From assembly GCA_021787035.1 (NCBI GenBank), contig JAJYMM010000173.1:22430-86429 (forward strand): DNA of 64,000 nucleotides, written 5' to 3'. Both the position numbers and the translations under genes were made by a program. The notes beneath the pieces are model-generated. The model was not told where the DNA came from and did no database searches. It was given only the letters and a program-made list of their open reading frames with translations. This DNA comes from Actinomycetes bacterium. GTDB lineage: Bacteria > Actinomycetota > Acidimicrobiia > Acidimicrobiales > Palsa-688. The first letter of the stretch is position 1. Every line of letters begins with the position of its first letter. This document shows positions 18,035-28,311 of the stretch, in pieces.

Positions 18035-18868
18035 CGCCTCATTAGAATTGGCGCGCTAGGAACTAAACGGGAGGCAGTGTTGCCACCGTGGCCGAGTGCT
18101 GGACAGCTTGGTACGGGTACCGGTGATTTGGCGCAATAACCTACGCTCGTGAAACAGAGGGACCGCCTTGGAGCCGCGAAGCGATTGGTTGAGCAGCTCC
18201 GCGCGAACACCATGCTGGGCTCCCTCGGGCCCCGGTGGTCGTAGTTGTCGAGGGTCCTCCACGCTCGCCTGTTGAGCACCACCACGCTGGTTGGGGCGGC
18301 ACTCGGCGGTTACCTCGGACACTAGACCTCGGGGCCCCCCTCGACGAGAAGTTGGACTGGTCCAGCCCCCGCTGCCCACCGGACAACGACGCCACCGGAC
18401 CGACTTGAGCTGCCTCCGTGAGTCCCGCGTCCAACCTGCGGGCCGTTTCGAGTCCCCCCGCTTGGGGTACAAAGTGGGATCGCCTGACTGAAGCTACTGG
18501 CAATCCTTGGATGGAGGGCATACGAAACACGAACAGGTTATCAATCTGCCCCTGCAGGCCTTGGAAACCGAGCTGGGCGACGCTGAGGTTTATAAGACCG
18601 CCCTCAGGTGCGTCCCGGGCACCGGCTGGCAAGGGCAGCTCGGCAAGCCCGTTGCTGTCGGCGAGGTGGAAGACAATGAGGGCGAGCACCTCGACCACGG
18701 CGTGGGGTGGCGTAGGGAGCCATGGACCGAACCTTTCGGTACAAAGGCCGTCCCTCCGCCCCCTAAGGAGCGAAAAGATACGAACACGGCTGTCGGTGCT
18801 GCGCGCGCTAAGCAAGCCCGCGCAAAGGTCACCTGAGCCCAGGCGAACCCACGGTTACGACAGCCAAC
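18035..18868. other. Long intergenic stretch without a recognised gene
   Basis: About 830 bp with several open frames on both strands, none with a recognisable domain or a convincing ribosome site. A short GTG-started frame near 18149 is interrupted after about 31 codons. It may hold a decayed gene. Confidence 0.6.
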
Positions 18869-20056
18869 ATGGAAGCTCAGACTGCCTCCAATGGGACAAC
18901 CGCTCCTGCGCCAGAACCGGTCTTGGACGTCGACCCCTCGACAGCTCCCCCCCCTGCCGGTCTGGTCCTCCCACCCGGCGTGGAAACCCAACACGACAAG
19001 ACCGGCAAAAACCTTGGGGTCGTCGGCCGGCCGCTGGACCGCAGGACGCCGTTTTACGTTGGCCTCACCGGCGGCCTAGGGTTAGGCGCCGCCTATGTAA
19101 TCGGTCGGGCCATTGGCGACATCACCAGCGTCTTGGTCCTGATCGGGTTGGCCCTGTTCATTGCCGTGGGCTTGAACCCGATCCTTGTATCCCTCGTTCA
19201 CCGCGGCCTATCCCGGGGCGTGGCGGTAGCCATTGTCACACTGAGCTTCGCGATCGCAGTTGGCGCCTTCATCCTGGCTGCGGTGCCGCCGGTGTCCCAT
19301 GAGGTACAGACCCTGGTAACCAATTACCCACGCTATAAGGTGTATTTGCTCTCTGGCCGGGGATGGGCAGGAAACCTGGTCACCAAGCTCCAGCTACGGC
19401 ACTATTTCAAGGGTAACTCGAAGTTGGATCTTACGTCTATCACGGGTGGGGTCCTAGGCGCGGGCAAGCTGGTGCTCTCGCTCGGGGTGGCGACCGTGAG
19501 CGTGGTAGTCATGACGATCTACTTTCTCATAGCTCTACCAGGCGTGAAGCGGCTCTGGCTCTCGCTCGTCCCGATAAGCCGTCGCCAGCGCGTCGAGCTT
19601 CTCACCGAAGAGGTTTTCGACCGAGTGGGCGGCTTCATGCTCGGCAACCTGCTCACCTCGGCAGTGGCTGGGTTCGGCACCTTTATATGGCTGAGCGTCT
19701 TCGGCGTACCCTATGCGCTGCTCCTGGCCCTCTTCGTGGCTCTCTTCGACCTAATACCGATGGTCGGCTCAACTATTGCCGGCCTGGTGGTAACCGCCGT
19801 ATCGCTCAGCAAAGGCCTGCCACTCGCCATCGCTACCGGGATCTTCTACGTCGTCTACCGGCTCGTCGAAGACTACCTACTAAACCCGCGGGTCATGAAA
19901 CATACGGTAAAGGTGAGCCCTGGCCTCACCATCATCGCCACCCTGATCGGCGGTACGTTGCTCGGCCTCATCGGGGCCCTGGTCGCTATACCAGCGGCTG
20001 CCACCGTCGAGCTGTTGCTCCAAGAGGTAGCCTTCCCCCGCCAAAACCAACGGTGA
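18869..20056 (+). CDS. AI-2E family transporter
   Basis: A 395-residue integral membrane protein of the AI-2E exporter family (PF01594-type). It has a proline-rich cytoplasmic N-terminus, paired helices at the start (FYVGLTGGLGLGAAYVIG, VLVLIGLALFIAVGLNP), an extracytoplasmic segment, and a C-terminal run of helices with the family feature DLIPMVGSTIAG and RLVEDYLLNPRVM. Family members export small molecules or act as antiporters; the substrate here is unknown. It is a single gene with no clear operon partner. Confidence 0.9.
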   Translation: MEAQTASNGTTAPAPEPVLDVDPSTAPPPAGLVLPPGVETQHDKTGKNLGVVGRPLDRRTPFYVGLTGGLGLGAAYVIGRAIGDITSVLVLIGLALFIAVGLNPILVSLVHRGLSRGVAVAIVTLSFAIAVGAFILAAVPPVSHEVQTLVTNYPRYKVYLLSGRGWAGNLVTKLQLRHYFKGNSKLDLTSITGGVLGAGKLVLSLGVATVSVVVMTIYFLIALPGVKRLWLSLVPISRRQRVELLTEEVFDRVGGFMLGNLLTSAVAGFGTFIWLSVFGVPYALLLALFVALFDLIPMVGSTIAGLVVTAVSLSKGLPLAIATGIFYVVYRLVEDYLLNPRVMKHTVKVSPGLTIIATLIGGTLLGLIGALVAIPAAATVELLLQEVAFPRQNQR

Positions 20057-20120
20057 GGGCACGCCCGACCCCCGGCCGCCAAGGTCCCGCTTTATCGACG
20101 GTATTTCCACAGGCTGTGAA

Positions 20121-20306
20121 CTACGACCTCTTCTTGCCTCCCGACGACTGGCTCCGCTCGGCCTCTTCTTCATCGTAGTAGACCCATTCCGTTGCGAATT
20201 CATCGTCAGCTCCACGAAGCGGCCGAGGGGGAACAGGGCTTGTCTCGCAAGGCGCGCCCGGTCGGCTCGAAGCCTTCCGAACCACTTCGTCCTCCCCTGA
20301 ACTCAC
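20121..20306 (-). CDS. Possible small acidic protein
   Basis: A 61-residue frame with a GTG start and GAAGG eight bases upstream; the C-terminus is basic (GGKKRS). No recognised family. It is the only candidate gene in the 550-bp gap between the AI-2E protein and the next gene. Confidence 0.3.
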   Translation of the reverse strand: MSSGEDEVVRKASSRPGAPCETSPVPPRPLRGADDEFATEWVYYDEEEAERSQSSGGKKRS

Positions 20307-20605
20307 AATTGCAACCTTCGTTCCTTTGGCCTCGGGCCTTCACCGGCCTGGCTCTGCCTTGGCCCTGATACCCTCATCTGACACCCGTGAAACGACATCG
20401 CTCAGCGGGGTCGCCTTGTGGGTATACAACGTCCTTAGCCCTAAAGCTGCTGACCCGGCCCCTTGGCCCAGACGACGAGCGCCTCTAGGTTGCCAACTTG
20501 ACCACCCAGACCTACCGGCGCTGTTGTCATGGAGGAAAGTCTGTACCGATCGGCCGAGCGCACTGGTAGAGTCGATTGCGAGCCGAGGGAGCCAGTTATC
20601 TCGAA

Positions 20606-21547
20606 ATGGTCGGGCTTCGGGACCACGTCGTCGATTTCTACGAACAAGAGGCTGAGCTTGCCGAGCGCGTCGCGGAGTACCTCGCCGACGGCTTGAGACG
20701 TGGGGAGGCTGCCATCGTCATCGCGACTCGCGAGCACCGTGCTCTCTTCGCTCGGTCCCTTGGCACCCGCGGCATAGACGTCGCCTGGTGCCGCTCTAAT
20801 GGACTGCTAAGCGAAAGAGGTGCCGAAGCACTCCTTGGCAGCTTCTTCATCGATGGGACGCTTTACCCTTGGCGCTTCGACGCCACGGTTGGCCAGCTCG
20901 TCCGCTCGGCCAGGCGCCCCGCCGGCACAAGGGTGGTAGGCGAGATGGTGGACCTTCTCTGGGCGAAGGGTGACGCCCCGGGCGCCTTCTTGCTCGAGTC
21001 GATCTGGGACGAGCTCGTGGAGAGCTACAACGTCATGCTCTACTGCTGCAACCGGGCCAGTAGTATGGAGGGAGACGCTCGCGCGTTCGAGCGTACCGGC
21101 GACCTCCACAGCCGGGTCGTGTCAGCACCGGCAGCTATCGGCTGGGTGGGCTTTCGAGGTACCGAGAGCTTCCCCCCGGGTCCCACCTCGCCACGAGCCG
21201 TACGGCTCTTCACGGCCGACCTCTTGAAGCGCTGGGGCCTCGGGTCCCAAATCGACGTGGTAAGCATTATTGTCTCTGAGCTCACCACCAACGCTGTAGT
21301 CCACGCGGGAACACCCTTCCAGGTCGTCCTGTCGAGGCGGAAAAATGGGCTTCGCATCGCCGTGCACGACTCAAGCGGTGCCCTGCCGGTCCTGGCCCAA
21401 CCAGAGGCCACCGCGACGAGCGGTCGAGGCATGGGGATAGTGGCTGCGCTGTCCAGCGACTGGGGCATCGACCAAGGTCCGGCTGGCAAGACCGTCTGGG
21501 CCGACCTCGCAGTCCAACAGCACCTTCCGGCTCAAGACCCCTATTAG
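20606..21547 (+). CDS. MEDS-domain regulator with C-terminal anti-sigma-type histidine-kinase ATPase domain
   Basis: A 313-residue protein. The N-terminal part (DHVVDFYEQEAELAERVAEYL, GEAAIVIATREHRALF) is a MEDS domain, a sensor module common in actinobacteria. The C-terminal part (about residues 185-305) is an RsbW-like HATPase_c domain with the N-box SELTTNAVVHA and the G-box GRGMGIV. Such proteins usually bind and inhibit a sigma factor or antagonise an anti-anti-sigma factor. The middle segment RTGDLHSRVVSAP links them. No sigma factor gene lies beside it. ATG 20606 is chosen; an upstream TTG (20576) has no ribosome site. Confidence 0.87.
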   Translation: MVGLRDHVVDFYEQEAELAERVAEYLADGLRRGEAAIVIATREHRALFARSLGTRGIDVAWCRSNGLLSERGAEALLGSFFIDGTLYPWRFDATVGQLVRSARRPAGTRVVGEMVDLLWAKGDAPGAFLLESIWDELVESYNVMLYCCNRASSMEGDARAFERTGDLHSRVVSAPAAIGWVGFRGTESFPPGPTSPRAVRLFTADLLKRWGLGSQIDVVSIIVSELTTNAVVHAGTPFQVVLSRRKNGLRIAVHDSSGALPVLAQPEATATSGRGMGIVAALSSDWGIDQGPAGKTVWADLAVQQHLPAQDPY

Positions 21548-21594
21548 CAAAGGGACCAGACCCGTCCTGCTGGCACTATTGGCAAACTTACTCC

Positions 21595-21993
21595 ATGGAG
21601 CTCCTAACAGATGAGGCCTTGATAATGGCCGGCGGATGGCACCCCCGCTATGCGAGGGTACTGCTCATCCAGTACATCGACGCCGAGGCCCTTGCCCTCG
21701 TCGACGGTAATGGTAACGGTGCTGAGGTCGAGTGCGAGCAATGGTCGTGGACAAGCGAAGGATGGGTTGAACGCTCCAGCAACGGAATCGGGCCCTTGGA
21801 TGGTCGAGCGCCGTGGACTTGGGGCGAGCTCGCCGACATTGGCTTTGTCGTGGGGTGCGCTGAGCCGGGCACGACGGTCATGGTGAAATGGGGCACCGAG
21901 ACCCAAGAGGCGATTGCCAACGACAACGGGGTCTGGGTCGGGCTGTTCGACGAGCGCCCCGCCACTTCTTCACGACCGACGCTGGTTTTTTGA
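21595..21993 (+). CDS. Hypothetical protein
   Basis: A 132-residue soluble acidic protein, rich in Trp and Gly (QWSWTSEGWVERSSNG, APWTWGELADIGFVVG). It starts 47 bp after the MEDS gene on the same strand and may be co-transcribed. The fold resembles small actinobacterial proteins of unknown function; I do not recognise a family. Confidence 0.6.
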   Translation: MELLTDEALIMAGGWHPRYARVLLIQYIDAEALALVDGNGNGAEVECEQWSWTSEGWVERSSNGIGPLDGRAPWTWGELADIGFVVGCAEPGTTVMVKWGTETQEAIANDNGVWVGLFDERPATSSRPTLVF

Positions 21994-22021
21994 CGCTGAG
22001 AAGCTATGACTTGGTTCAACC

Positions 22022-22816
22022 CTACCTGGGAGGTACCTCCCGGGCTTTCAGCCGGAGCGACGTCCAGCTCCCGTCAGAAGACCAACCGCCATCGACCGGC
22101 AGCGCCACCCCATTTATGTAGCCACTACGAGAGGAGTCGCACAGGAACGCAACGGCCTGGGCCACGTCATGGGGGGTGGCGAACCGGGCCATCGGCACTT
22201 GGCCCGTTATGTCGCTGTCGGTGTACGCCCCGCTTCCCTGGTCTTCTAAGTCCATCTCCGTCTTGATCCAGCCCGGACAGACGGCGTTTACTCGCACACC
22301 GCGCCCACCCCACTCGGCCGCCAAGGTATAGGTAAGGCCCACCAGGCCATGCTTGGACGCGTTGTACGCGACCCGGTGCGAGATCCCTCTCAGGCCGGCC
22401 ACCGAAGCTACGTTGACGATCGCACCGCTGCCCACCGCCAGCATGGCCCGGCCAAACTCGCGGCATAGGAAAAACGGTGCAGTCAGGTTTACCTCGAGCA
22501 CCCGTCGCCAGGCGTCAGCCGAGGTCTCTTCCGCCGGCACGAGTAGCGATATGCCCGCATTGTTGACCAGTGCATCGACGCGTCCAAAGTGTGAAATTAC
22601 GTCGTGCGCCAACGCGACCACTTCCTGCTCCACAGAAACGTCCGCGACCCGCACGAGGATGCTGCCAGGGCCGGCTAGTGCACCCGCCACCCCGTCGAGG
22701 TCAACCAGGTCCACCAGCGCGAGGTCGTAGCCTTCGCCTGCCAGCGTAGTGGCGACGACCCGGCCGAGGCCTCGCGCCGCCCCGGTGACCACGGCCACCC
22801 GCTTGGTCGCTGCCAT
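22022..22816 (-). CDS. SDR-family oxidoreductase
   Basis: A 264-residue short-chain dehydrogenase/reductase. It has the cofactor motif TGAARGLG, NNAG in LVNNAGISLLVP, the catalytic Ser in NVASVAG, and YNASK (Tyr-x-x-x-Lys). The Asp after the second strand (LVDLVDLDG) suggests NAD(H) preference. The C-terminus INGVALPVDGGW is typical. It probably acts on a sugar, acyl or polyol alcohol group; the substrate is unknown. The start at 22816 gives the normal length for the family. Confidence 0.93.
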   Translation of the reverse strand: MAATKRVAVVTGAARGLGRVVATTLAGEGYDLALVDLVDLDGVAGALAGPGSILVRVADVSVEQEVVALAHDVISHFGRVDALVNNAGISLLVPAEETSADAWRRVLEVNLTAPFFLCREFGRAMLAVGSGAIVNVASVAGLRGISHRVAYNASKHGLVGLTYTLAAEWGGRGVRVNAVCPGWIKTEMDLEDQGSGAYTDSDITGQVPMARFATPHDVAQAVAFLCDSSRSGYINGVALPVDGGWSSDGSWTSLRLKAREVPPR

Positions 22817-23294
22817 CACTGCAGTATGGCTCGGAAGTCGCCGGCAACGTCTAGCCGCCCTGCTTGAGAGCACCACCGACGAGCACCTCAGCGAGCCCGC
22901 CTAGGCGCAGCCCGACCGCGTCAAGCCGGCACAAGAGCTCACGGAGCCTTAGGGTCTTCGTTGTCGTCAAGCGAGCGCTCAGTAGTTCGTTCACCTTTCG
23001 TTCACATTAGTGACACCGCCCGCACTCGGCACGCTCTGGCCCGCCGGAGGCCACCCGGCGCACGAGTCACGACGCTTGGGCACTTAGCGGCGACCGTGCC
23101 ATCAATCGCCGGCGGGTTACCGCTCGACGAGCCCCGCCGGCACGAGCGGCCCCTAACGTTGGCGCCATAGCTACTGACAGGTCCAGCGGGGCCGATGGCG
23201 CAACATGTCTACGAAGCGGCAGCACGCAGTGCCGGTCAGCCACTCGCCGGGGGCGTTCCACCGCTCCCGTGGGCCCGGCCCGGACGGCTAGCCC
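22817..23294. other. Divergent intergenic region
   Basis: About 480 bp between the SDR gene (leftward) and the oxidoreductase gene (rightward). No gene is supported here. It should contain both promoters, but I see no convincing match. Confidence 0.5.
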
Positions 23295-24773
23295 ATGAAC
23301 GCGCCAGATGCCGTGGTCGTCGGCGCCGGCCCTAACGGTCTCGCCGCCGCAGTCGTGCTCGCCTCCGCCGGCCTGTCCGTGAAGGTGTACGAGGCGGCGC
23401 CGGCGGCAGGGGGCGGGTGCCGCACAGCCGAGCTCACCTTGCCAGGCTACCGTCACGACGTCTGTTCGGCGGTTCACCCCTTGGCCGTGGCTTCTCCGTT
23501 TTTTCGCTGGTTCGACCTGGAGGCGAGAGGCGTACGGCTCTTGCAGCCAACCGTTGCCTATGCCCACCCCCTGGACGGCGGTCGAGCCGGGGCCGTCACC
23601 CGCTCGATCGCCGAGACGGCCGCCGCGCTCGGCCGGGACGGGCCGGCGTACGAGCGGACCTTCGGGCCTCTCGTACAACAAGCCGACGCCATCGTAGGCG
23701 CGGCGCTGTCGCCCGTGCGCGAGATGCCCGCCAAGCCGTTGCCCGCGGCGCGTTTCGCTACCCTCGGGGTGCGGTCCGCATCGTCGCTCGCCTCCAGGTT
23801 CCAAACTCACGAAGGTGCTGGCATTTTCGCCGGCGTGGCCGCCCATTCCATGCGGCGGCTCGACCGGTCGGGCACTGCCGGGTTCGGTTTGTTGCTCGGG
23901 TTACTGGCGCATTCGGTTGGGTGGCCCGTGGTCGAAGGGGGCAGCGAAGCCATCGCCGGCGCGCTCGTCCGCGCCGTCGAGGCCGGGGGCGGTTCGGTTG
24001 AGACCTCTCACCCAATAAGGGATCTCTCCGAGCTGCCAGACGCCCGAGCCGTATTGCTGGACGTGTCAGTGCGCCAACTTGCGTCCCTCCTCGCTGGGCG
24101 CCTTCCCTCAAACTACCGGCGCGCCCTACAAAAGTTCCGCTATGGGCCGGGCGTTTGCAAGGTGGACTGGGCCCTTCGTGAAGCGGTACCGTGGCAGGCC
24201 GAGATCTGCAAGGAGGCGGGCACGGTGCACCTCGGTGGAACTTTCCCCGAGATCGCTAGCGCCGAGGCCGAAGTTGTCGCCGGCCGTCACCCGGAGCGCC
24301 CCTACGTTCTTTGCGCACAACCAGGTGTCGTCGACCAAAGCCGGGCCCCCGCCGGTCGCCAAACACTCTGGACATACTGTCACGTTCCCTCCGGGTCGGC
24401 GCGCGACATGAGCGAAGCAATTGCCGCCCAGATCGAACGCTTCGCCCCAGGGTTCCGGGACCTGGTCGTGGCGCGCTCAGTAATGACGGCCGCCGGTATG
24501 GAGTCCTACAACCAGAACTACATAGGTGGGGACATCGGCGGTGGCATACAAGACCTGCGGCAGACCATTTTCCGACCCGCCATGCGCTGGTCGCCCTACC
24601 GCGTGCCGGTCCCGGGCGTGTACTTATGCTCTTCGTCGAGCCCTCCCGGGGCTGGCGTCCATGGTCGTTGCGGCGAACTGGCTGCATTATTGGCCTTGAG
24701 AGACCGTTTCGGCGTGCGGGAAAGGCCGTCTTCACCGATCGGGCTGGCGGCTGCCCCAGACCCTATGGCCTGA
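23295..24773 (+). CDS. FAD-dependent phytoene-desaturase-like oxidoreductase
   Basis: A 492-residue flavoprotein of the CrtI/COG1233 type. The N-terminus has the dinucleotide-binding fold VVVGAGPNGLAAAVVLASAG, followed by the acidic end of strand 2 (VKVYEA), and the C-terminal FAD-binding segment is VPGVYLCSSSSPPGAGVHG. Family members include carotenoid desaturases, isomerases and retinol-saturase-like enzymes. No other carotenoid gene is nearby, so the substrate is open. A full-length gene without visible damage. Confidence 0.9.
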   Translation: MNAPDAVVVGAGPNGLAAAVVLASAGLSVKVYEAAPAAGGGCRTAELTLPGYRHDVCSAVHPLAVASPFFRWFDLEARGVRLLQPTVAYAHPLDGGRAGAVTRSIAETAAALGRDGPAYERTFGPLVQQADAIVGAALSPVREMPAKPLPAARFATLGVRSASSLASRFQTHEGAGIFAGVAAHSMRRLDRSGTAGFGLLLGLLAHSVGWPVVEGGSEAIAGALVRAVEAGGGSVETSHPIRDLSELPDARAVLLDVSVRQLASLLAGRLPSNYRRALQKFRYGPGVCKVDWALREAVPWQAEICKEAGTVHLGGTFPEIASAEAEVVAGRHPERPYVLCAQPGVVDQSRAPAGRQTLWTYCHVPSGSARDMSEAIAAQIERFAPGFRDLVVARSVMTAAGMESYNQNYIGGDIGGGIQDLRQTIFRPAMRWSPYRVPVPGVYLCSSSSPPGAGVHGRCGELAALLALRDRFGVRERPSSPIGLAAAPDPMA

Positions 24774-24855
24774 GGGCTGGGATCGCGCCGCTCCGAGGCA
24801 ACCACAAACTCCCCGCCCTTGCGCGGCTCACTGGACTTCCACTGCGCGATCGCTT

Positions 24856-24966
24856 CTACCAGCCGACGGCACCATCGATCATCTCCCTGATCAGGTCTGC
24901 GTGGCCATTGTGGCGGGCGTACTCCTCGACCATATGGGTGTAGACCCACCGCAGCGAGACTTCCTC
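24856..24966 (-). pseudogene. C-terminal fragment of a DinB-like (DUF664) protein
   Basis: Only the last 36 residues remain: [20 protein letters not shown] followed by [12 protein letters not shown] and a stop. This is the usual end of DUF664 DinB-fold proteins. Upstream the frame continues into unrelated sequence next to the broken PIN toxin. Confidence 0.75.
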
Positions 24967-25025
24967 GCCCCTACGAAGTACCCTTGGCGCTGCCCTTGGC
25001 TGGCGCCCCGCCAGGGCGCGCACCG

Positions 25026-25145
25026 TCAAACCCGACGGATGGGGCGTCGCACCCCTAGGACCTGGAGCAGGTGGTGCAGGTCTTCCCAGGTGTCGCGGTC
25101 GTCGCGGTCGAGCCCGATGAGCGCCCCCGCGTCGTAGACCCTCAC
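25026..25145 (-). pseudogene. Truncated PIN-domain toxin (VapC-like)
   Basis: The GTG start (25145) overlaps the antitoxin stop. The first residues ([20 protein letters not shown]) contain the first acidic residue of the PIN active site. After EDLHHLL the frame ends within 13 residues, giving a 39-residue product where a PIN domain needs about 130, so it cannot be an active ribonuclease. The sequence then joins the DUF664 fragment, which points to a deletion between the two genes. Confidence 0.75.
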
Positions 25146-25426
25146 GCAGCGGGATGCCGGCGCCGCCTCGCCGACGGCCTCCAGGCGGTATGTTTCCGGG
25201 CCGTCGCGATGTCTTCGTCGGTGACCGCTCCCGCCTCGGCCTCGTACTCGGCAATGGCTTCGCTCAAGTGCTCCCGAGCCAACCGGTCGGCGACGGCTTC
25301 GGCCACCCAGGAACTGATGGCACCCCGCTTGGCCCTGGCCCGCACCTCTTCGACGAGTTCTGCGGGCAAGGTGACGGTCAGCCACTTGCGTTCGGAGCGG
25401 CTCGCGGGTCCGCATAGCTCGTGCAC
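25142..25426 (-). CDS. Ribbon-helix-helix antitoxin (VapB-like)
   Basis: About 94 residues from a GTG at 25426. The core [20 protein letters not shown] with [15 protein letters not shown] is a ribbon-helix-helix DNA-binding domain; the acidic C-terminus ([16 protein letters not shown]) would wrap the toxin. It overlaps the truncated PIN toxin, so it is now an orphan antitoxin. The start is uncertain. Confidence 0.75.
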   Translation of the reverse strand: MHELCGPASRSERKWLTVTLPAELVEEVRARAKRGAISSWVAEAVADRLAREHLSEAIAEYEAEAGAVTDEDIATARKHTAWRPSARRRRHPAA

Positions 25427-26750
25427 CGCAAGGCTCGTGCCTCGTCCGCCGACCGACCTTTGTGGGCCGCCACATAAAGCCACCCACAACGTACGTAGCG
25501 TGGTAACCGCGTCCGAAGTTGTCCGGGTATGGCAGGTGGTGGCCATTGTCCGGGCCTGGCTCTCCTATGTTCTCGCCCGAGTGCCCTCGTGGGCATGGTG
25601 CCCCGAAAACCGGACGAAAGGTCACCGAGGATGCACAGCAAGGCGCGAGAAAAGACACCTCCGGCGCTTGTGTCAAAGCGGGCAAGGCGAGTCGGCAGGA
25701 TGCTGGTGATCGGCGTGGCATTGGCCATGACTGCTTTCGGAAGCCTGACCACCATCACGGCCTTGCCGGCGGCCGCCGACGTGACTACCCCTGACTATGC
25801 GATCACGGCGGCCGCTCAAGCAACCGTTTCCCCAACCACAGTGGTGGTAGGGGCGGACACAAGTTGGACGGTGGCCTTCACGACGCCGGCAGCGCTCGGT
25901 TCGGGAGCCACGCTGACGATCGGGGACAACGAAGGCAATGCCGTTGCCGGCACCGCTCCTGCAGCCACTGCCTACCTGCTTTCGGGTGCATGCCTCGATA
26001 CGGACGCCGCCACGGCGAGCCCAAGCTCTGGCCTGGTGTTCACCGTCAACTGCAGTTCGGGGATCAGTGCCGGTGCCACAGTTGAGATCGTCTTCGAGGC
26101 AAACGCTCCGACCAGCGACTTCTATTTCGAGGTCTCGACGAGCGCGAACGGCGTCCCGGTCGACACCAACCTCGTGACGACCACCAGCACGCCGCCGACG
26201 CTTGGCGCGAGCACGCTGGTCCCCGGTGTTGGGGCGACCTACACGATCACTGACGCCGGCGCCAGCAGGGCCACGGGTGGGTCCTGGTCGACGCTGGCCC
26301 AAAGCGCCACTTCGATCGAGCTTGTGTCCCAAGGACAAGGGGCATCACCTGTCCCGATCTCTTGGTTCACGGGTGGTGGGGCGTCTGGCTACACGGTCAC
26401 CTACACCCCACCTCATGGCACGGCCACTGCCGACGCCGTCAGCGCGGTCAACGCCAGCAGTGCTGGGGCCGTGTACTTGGACCTGGCCAGCGCCGTACCC
26501 GAGGGAAGCACGGTCAACATCACTGCCGATGGGGTAAACCCGACCGTCTCGGGTGTGAGTGATTATGTCGAGGTCACGCCGGGCGTTGTGACCTCCGGCT
26601 CTTCCTTCACAACGAGCGGCACCGAGCCGTTCACATCCGTAGGGCCCACCGAGACTACTGGCTCGCTCACGTTCGCTTTGCCGGTGGCCTCGGCCACGCT
26701 CTCGCTTTCGTCCACGGTCGGGGGCGCCACGGGGGTCACTTATACGCTCA

Positions 26751-26922
26751 GCTTCGTAGCAAGCGCCGCGGTGGCCGCCAGTACCGGCACCATCACCATC
26801 AGCGAGATCAGTGGGCCGACCGACTTCAGCGCCGTGGCTTCGTAGCAAGCGCCGCGGTGGCCGCCAGTACCGGCACCATCACCATCAGCGAGATCAGTGG
26901 GCCGACCGACTTCAGCGCCGTG
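26751..26922. repeat. 86-bp exact tandem duplication (frame-breaking)
   Basis: Identical copies at 26751-26836 and 26837-26922; the join places a TAG in frame and shifts the surface-protein frame. Confidence 0.97.
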
Positions 26923-28125
26923 ACCGGTGTGGTCGTGAGCGATGCGACAGACGGGTGGCAAGAGGTCTACGTCGCTCACAACGGCAACGGGCAGGGTAGC
27001 TTCTCGGGCACGAGCGCAGGCAGCCTGACCATCACCTTGGGTGCCAACGCGATAAGTGCTGGCGCATCGGTCACCCTAACGGTCATCGACGTGAACAACC
27101 CCCCCACCGGCACCTACTCCGACTTCGTCGTGTCGACGACGGGCAACCCCCTTGTCGCCGCCGTGCCGCCCTACACGCTGACAACGAACGGCGTCGGGCC
27201 ATTCGCGGTCACGGTCAACCCCAGCACAGCCGGTTCCGTGGCGACCTACTCGATAACCGGTCTCTACGCGACCAGCAGTCTCACCGGTGGGAGTATCGCC
27301 AGCGAGGTCGTTTTGACCACGCCTGCCGGGACGGTCCTCCCGAACGTGAGCGGTGACTACATGGTCACCGATGCTACGACTTCGTCGGGTTCAGGGACGT
27401 TTTCGCTGGAGTCCTATTCAGGCAGCTCCGTCATCCTCGTGCCGCCCAACAACATCAGCTCTGGCGACCAACTGGCGATCACGATCGAGCAGGTCATCAA
27501 CCCAAGCACGGCGAGCAGCACCTACAACATCTCCCTGTCGGGCGACATTGGCGCCTCCATCACGACCGCGCCGTCCACTACTCCCTCGACAACGACCACC
27601 ACATCAAAGACCACGAGCCGAACAACTGCAGGCGGCACCACCATATCGACGACAACAGGCTCATCGACGACAACAGGCTCATCGACAACAACGACGATTT
27701 CAACCTCTCCTTCGGCGGGCACTGTTTCGCCATGGCCCGCGGGCACGTTGCCGACCACGGCTGCGTTGTTGCCCCCGACCACCCTGAGCACAACGCCTCC
27801 GACCACCGCCCCGACCGACGCGGCCGGGTGCCCGCTCTCGGTTTGCAAGAGGTCACCTGATATCGACGGTGACGGGGTGGTCGGGTGCGCCGACCTCGCA
27901 ATACTGACTGCAGAGTGGGGCAAGACTGGCCCTGAGCTTTCTGCAGACCTGAACGGCAACGGCAGCGTCGGCCTGGACGACCTTGCGATCCTGGCGAGGT
28001 ACTTCAACGAACGAGGCGGAAGCAGGGCATGCGCGACAGGCGACAGAGTAAAGGCGGGCCAACGGCTTGACCCGGGTGTGGCCATCTGGTCTAGCAACCA
28101 CCAGCACCAACTGGTTATGCAGGTC

Positions 28126-28311
28126 GACGGGAACTTGGTTGTCTACAGCAAGTCGGGAAAAGCCCTCTGGAACAGTGGCACCGAGGGCCACCCCGGTGCC
28201 TTCGCCGTCATGCAGGCCGACGGGAACTTGGTTGTCTACAGCAAGTCGGGAAAAGCCCTCTGGAACAGTGGCACCGAGGGCCACCCCGGTGCCTTCGCCG
28301 TCATTCAGACT
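28126..28311. repeat. 93-bp repeat encoding two near-identical B-lectin units
   Basis: Two 31-residue lectin units are in frame; about 85 bp are identical between copies, far closer than lectin repeats normally are, so the duplication is recent. A third, diverged unit follows. Confidence 0.9.

Noticed and set aside
18141..18815. A 224-codon leftward frame as a gene
   Set aside because: No domain, no ribosome site, uneven composition.
27640..27690. Another frame-breaking duplication
   Set aside because: The 18-bp repeat is an in-frame Thr/Ser linker, normal for such proteins.
27842..28020. Cellulosome component
   Set aside because: A dockerin-like pair is present, but no cohesin or scaffoldin was seen; dockerin-like segments also occur outside cellulosomes.
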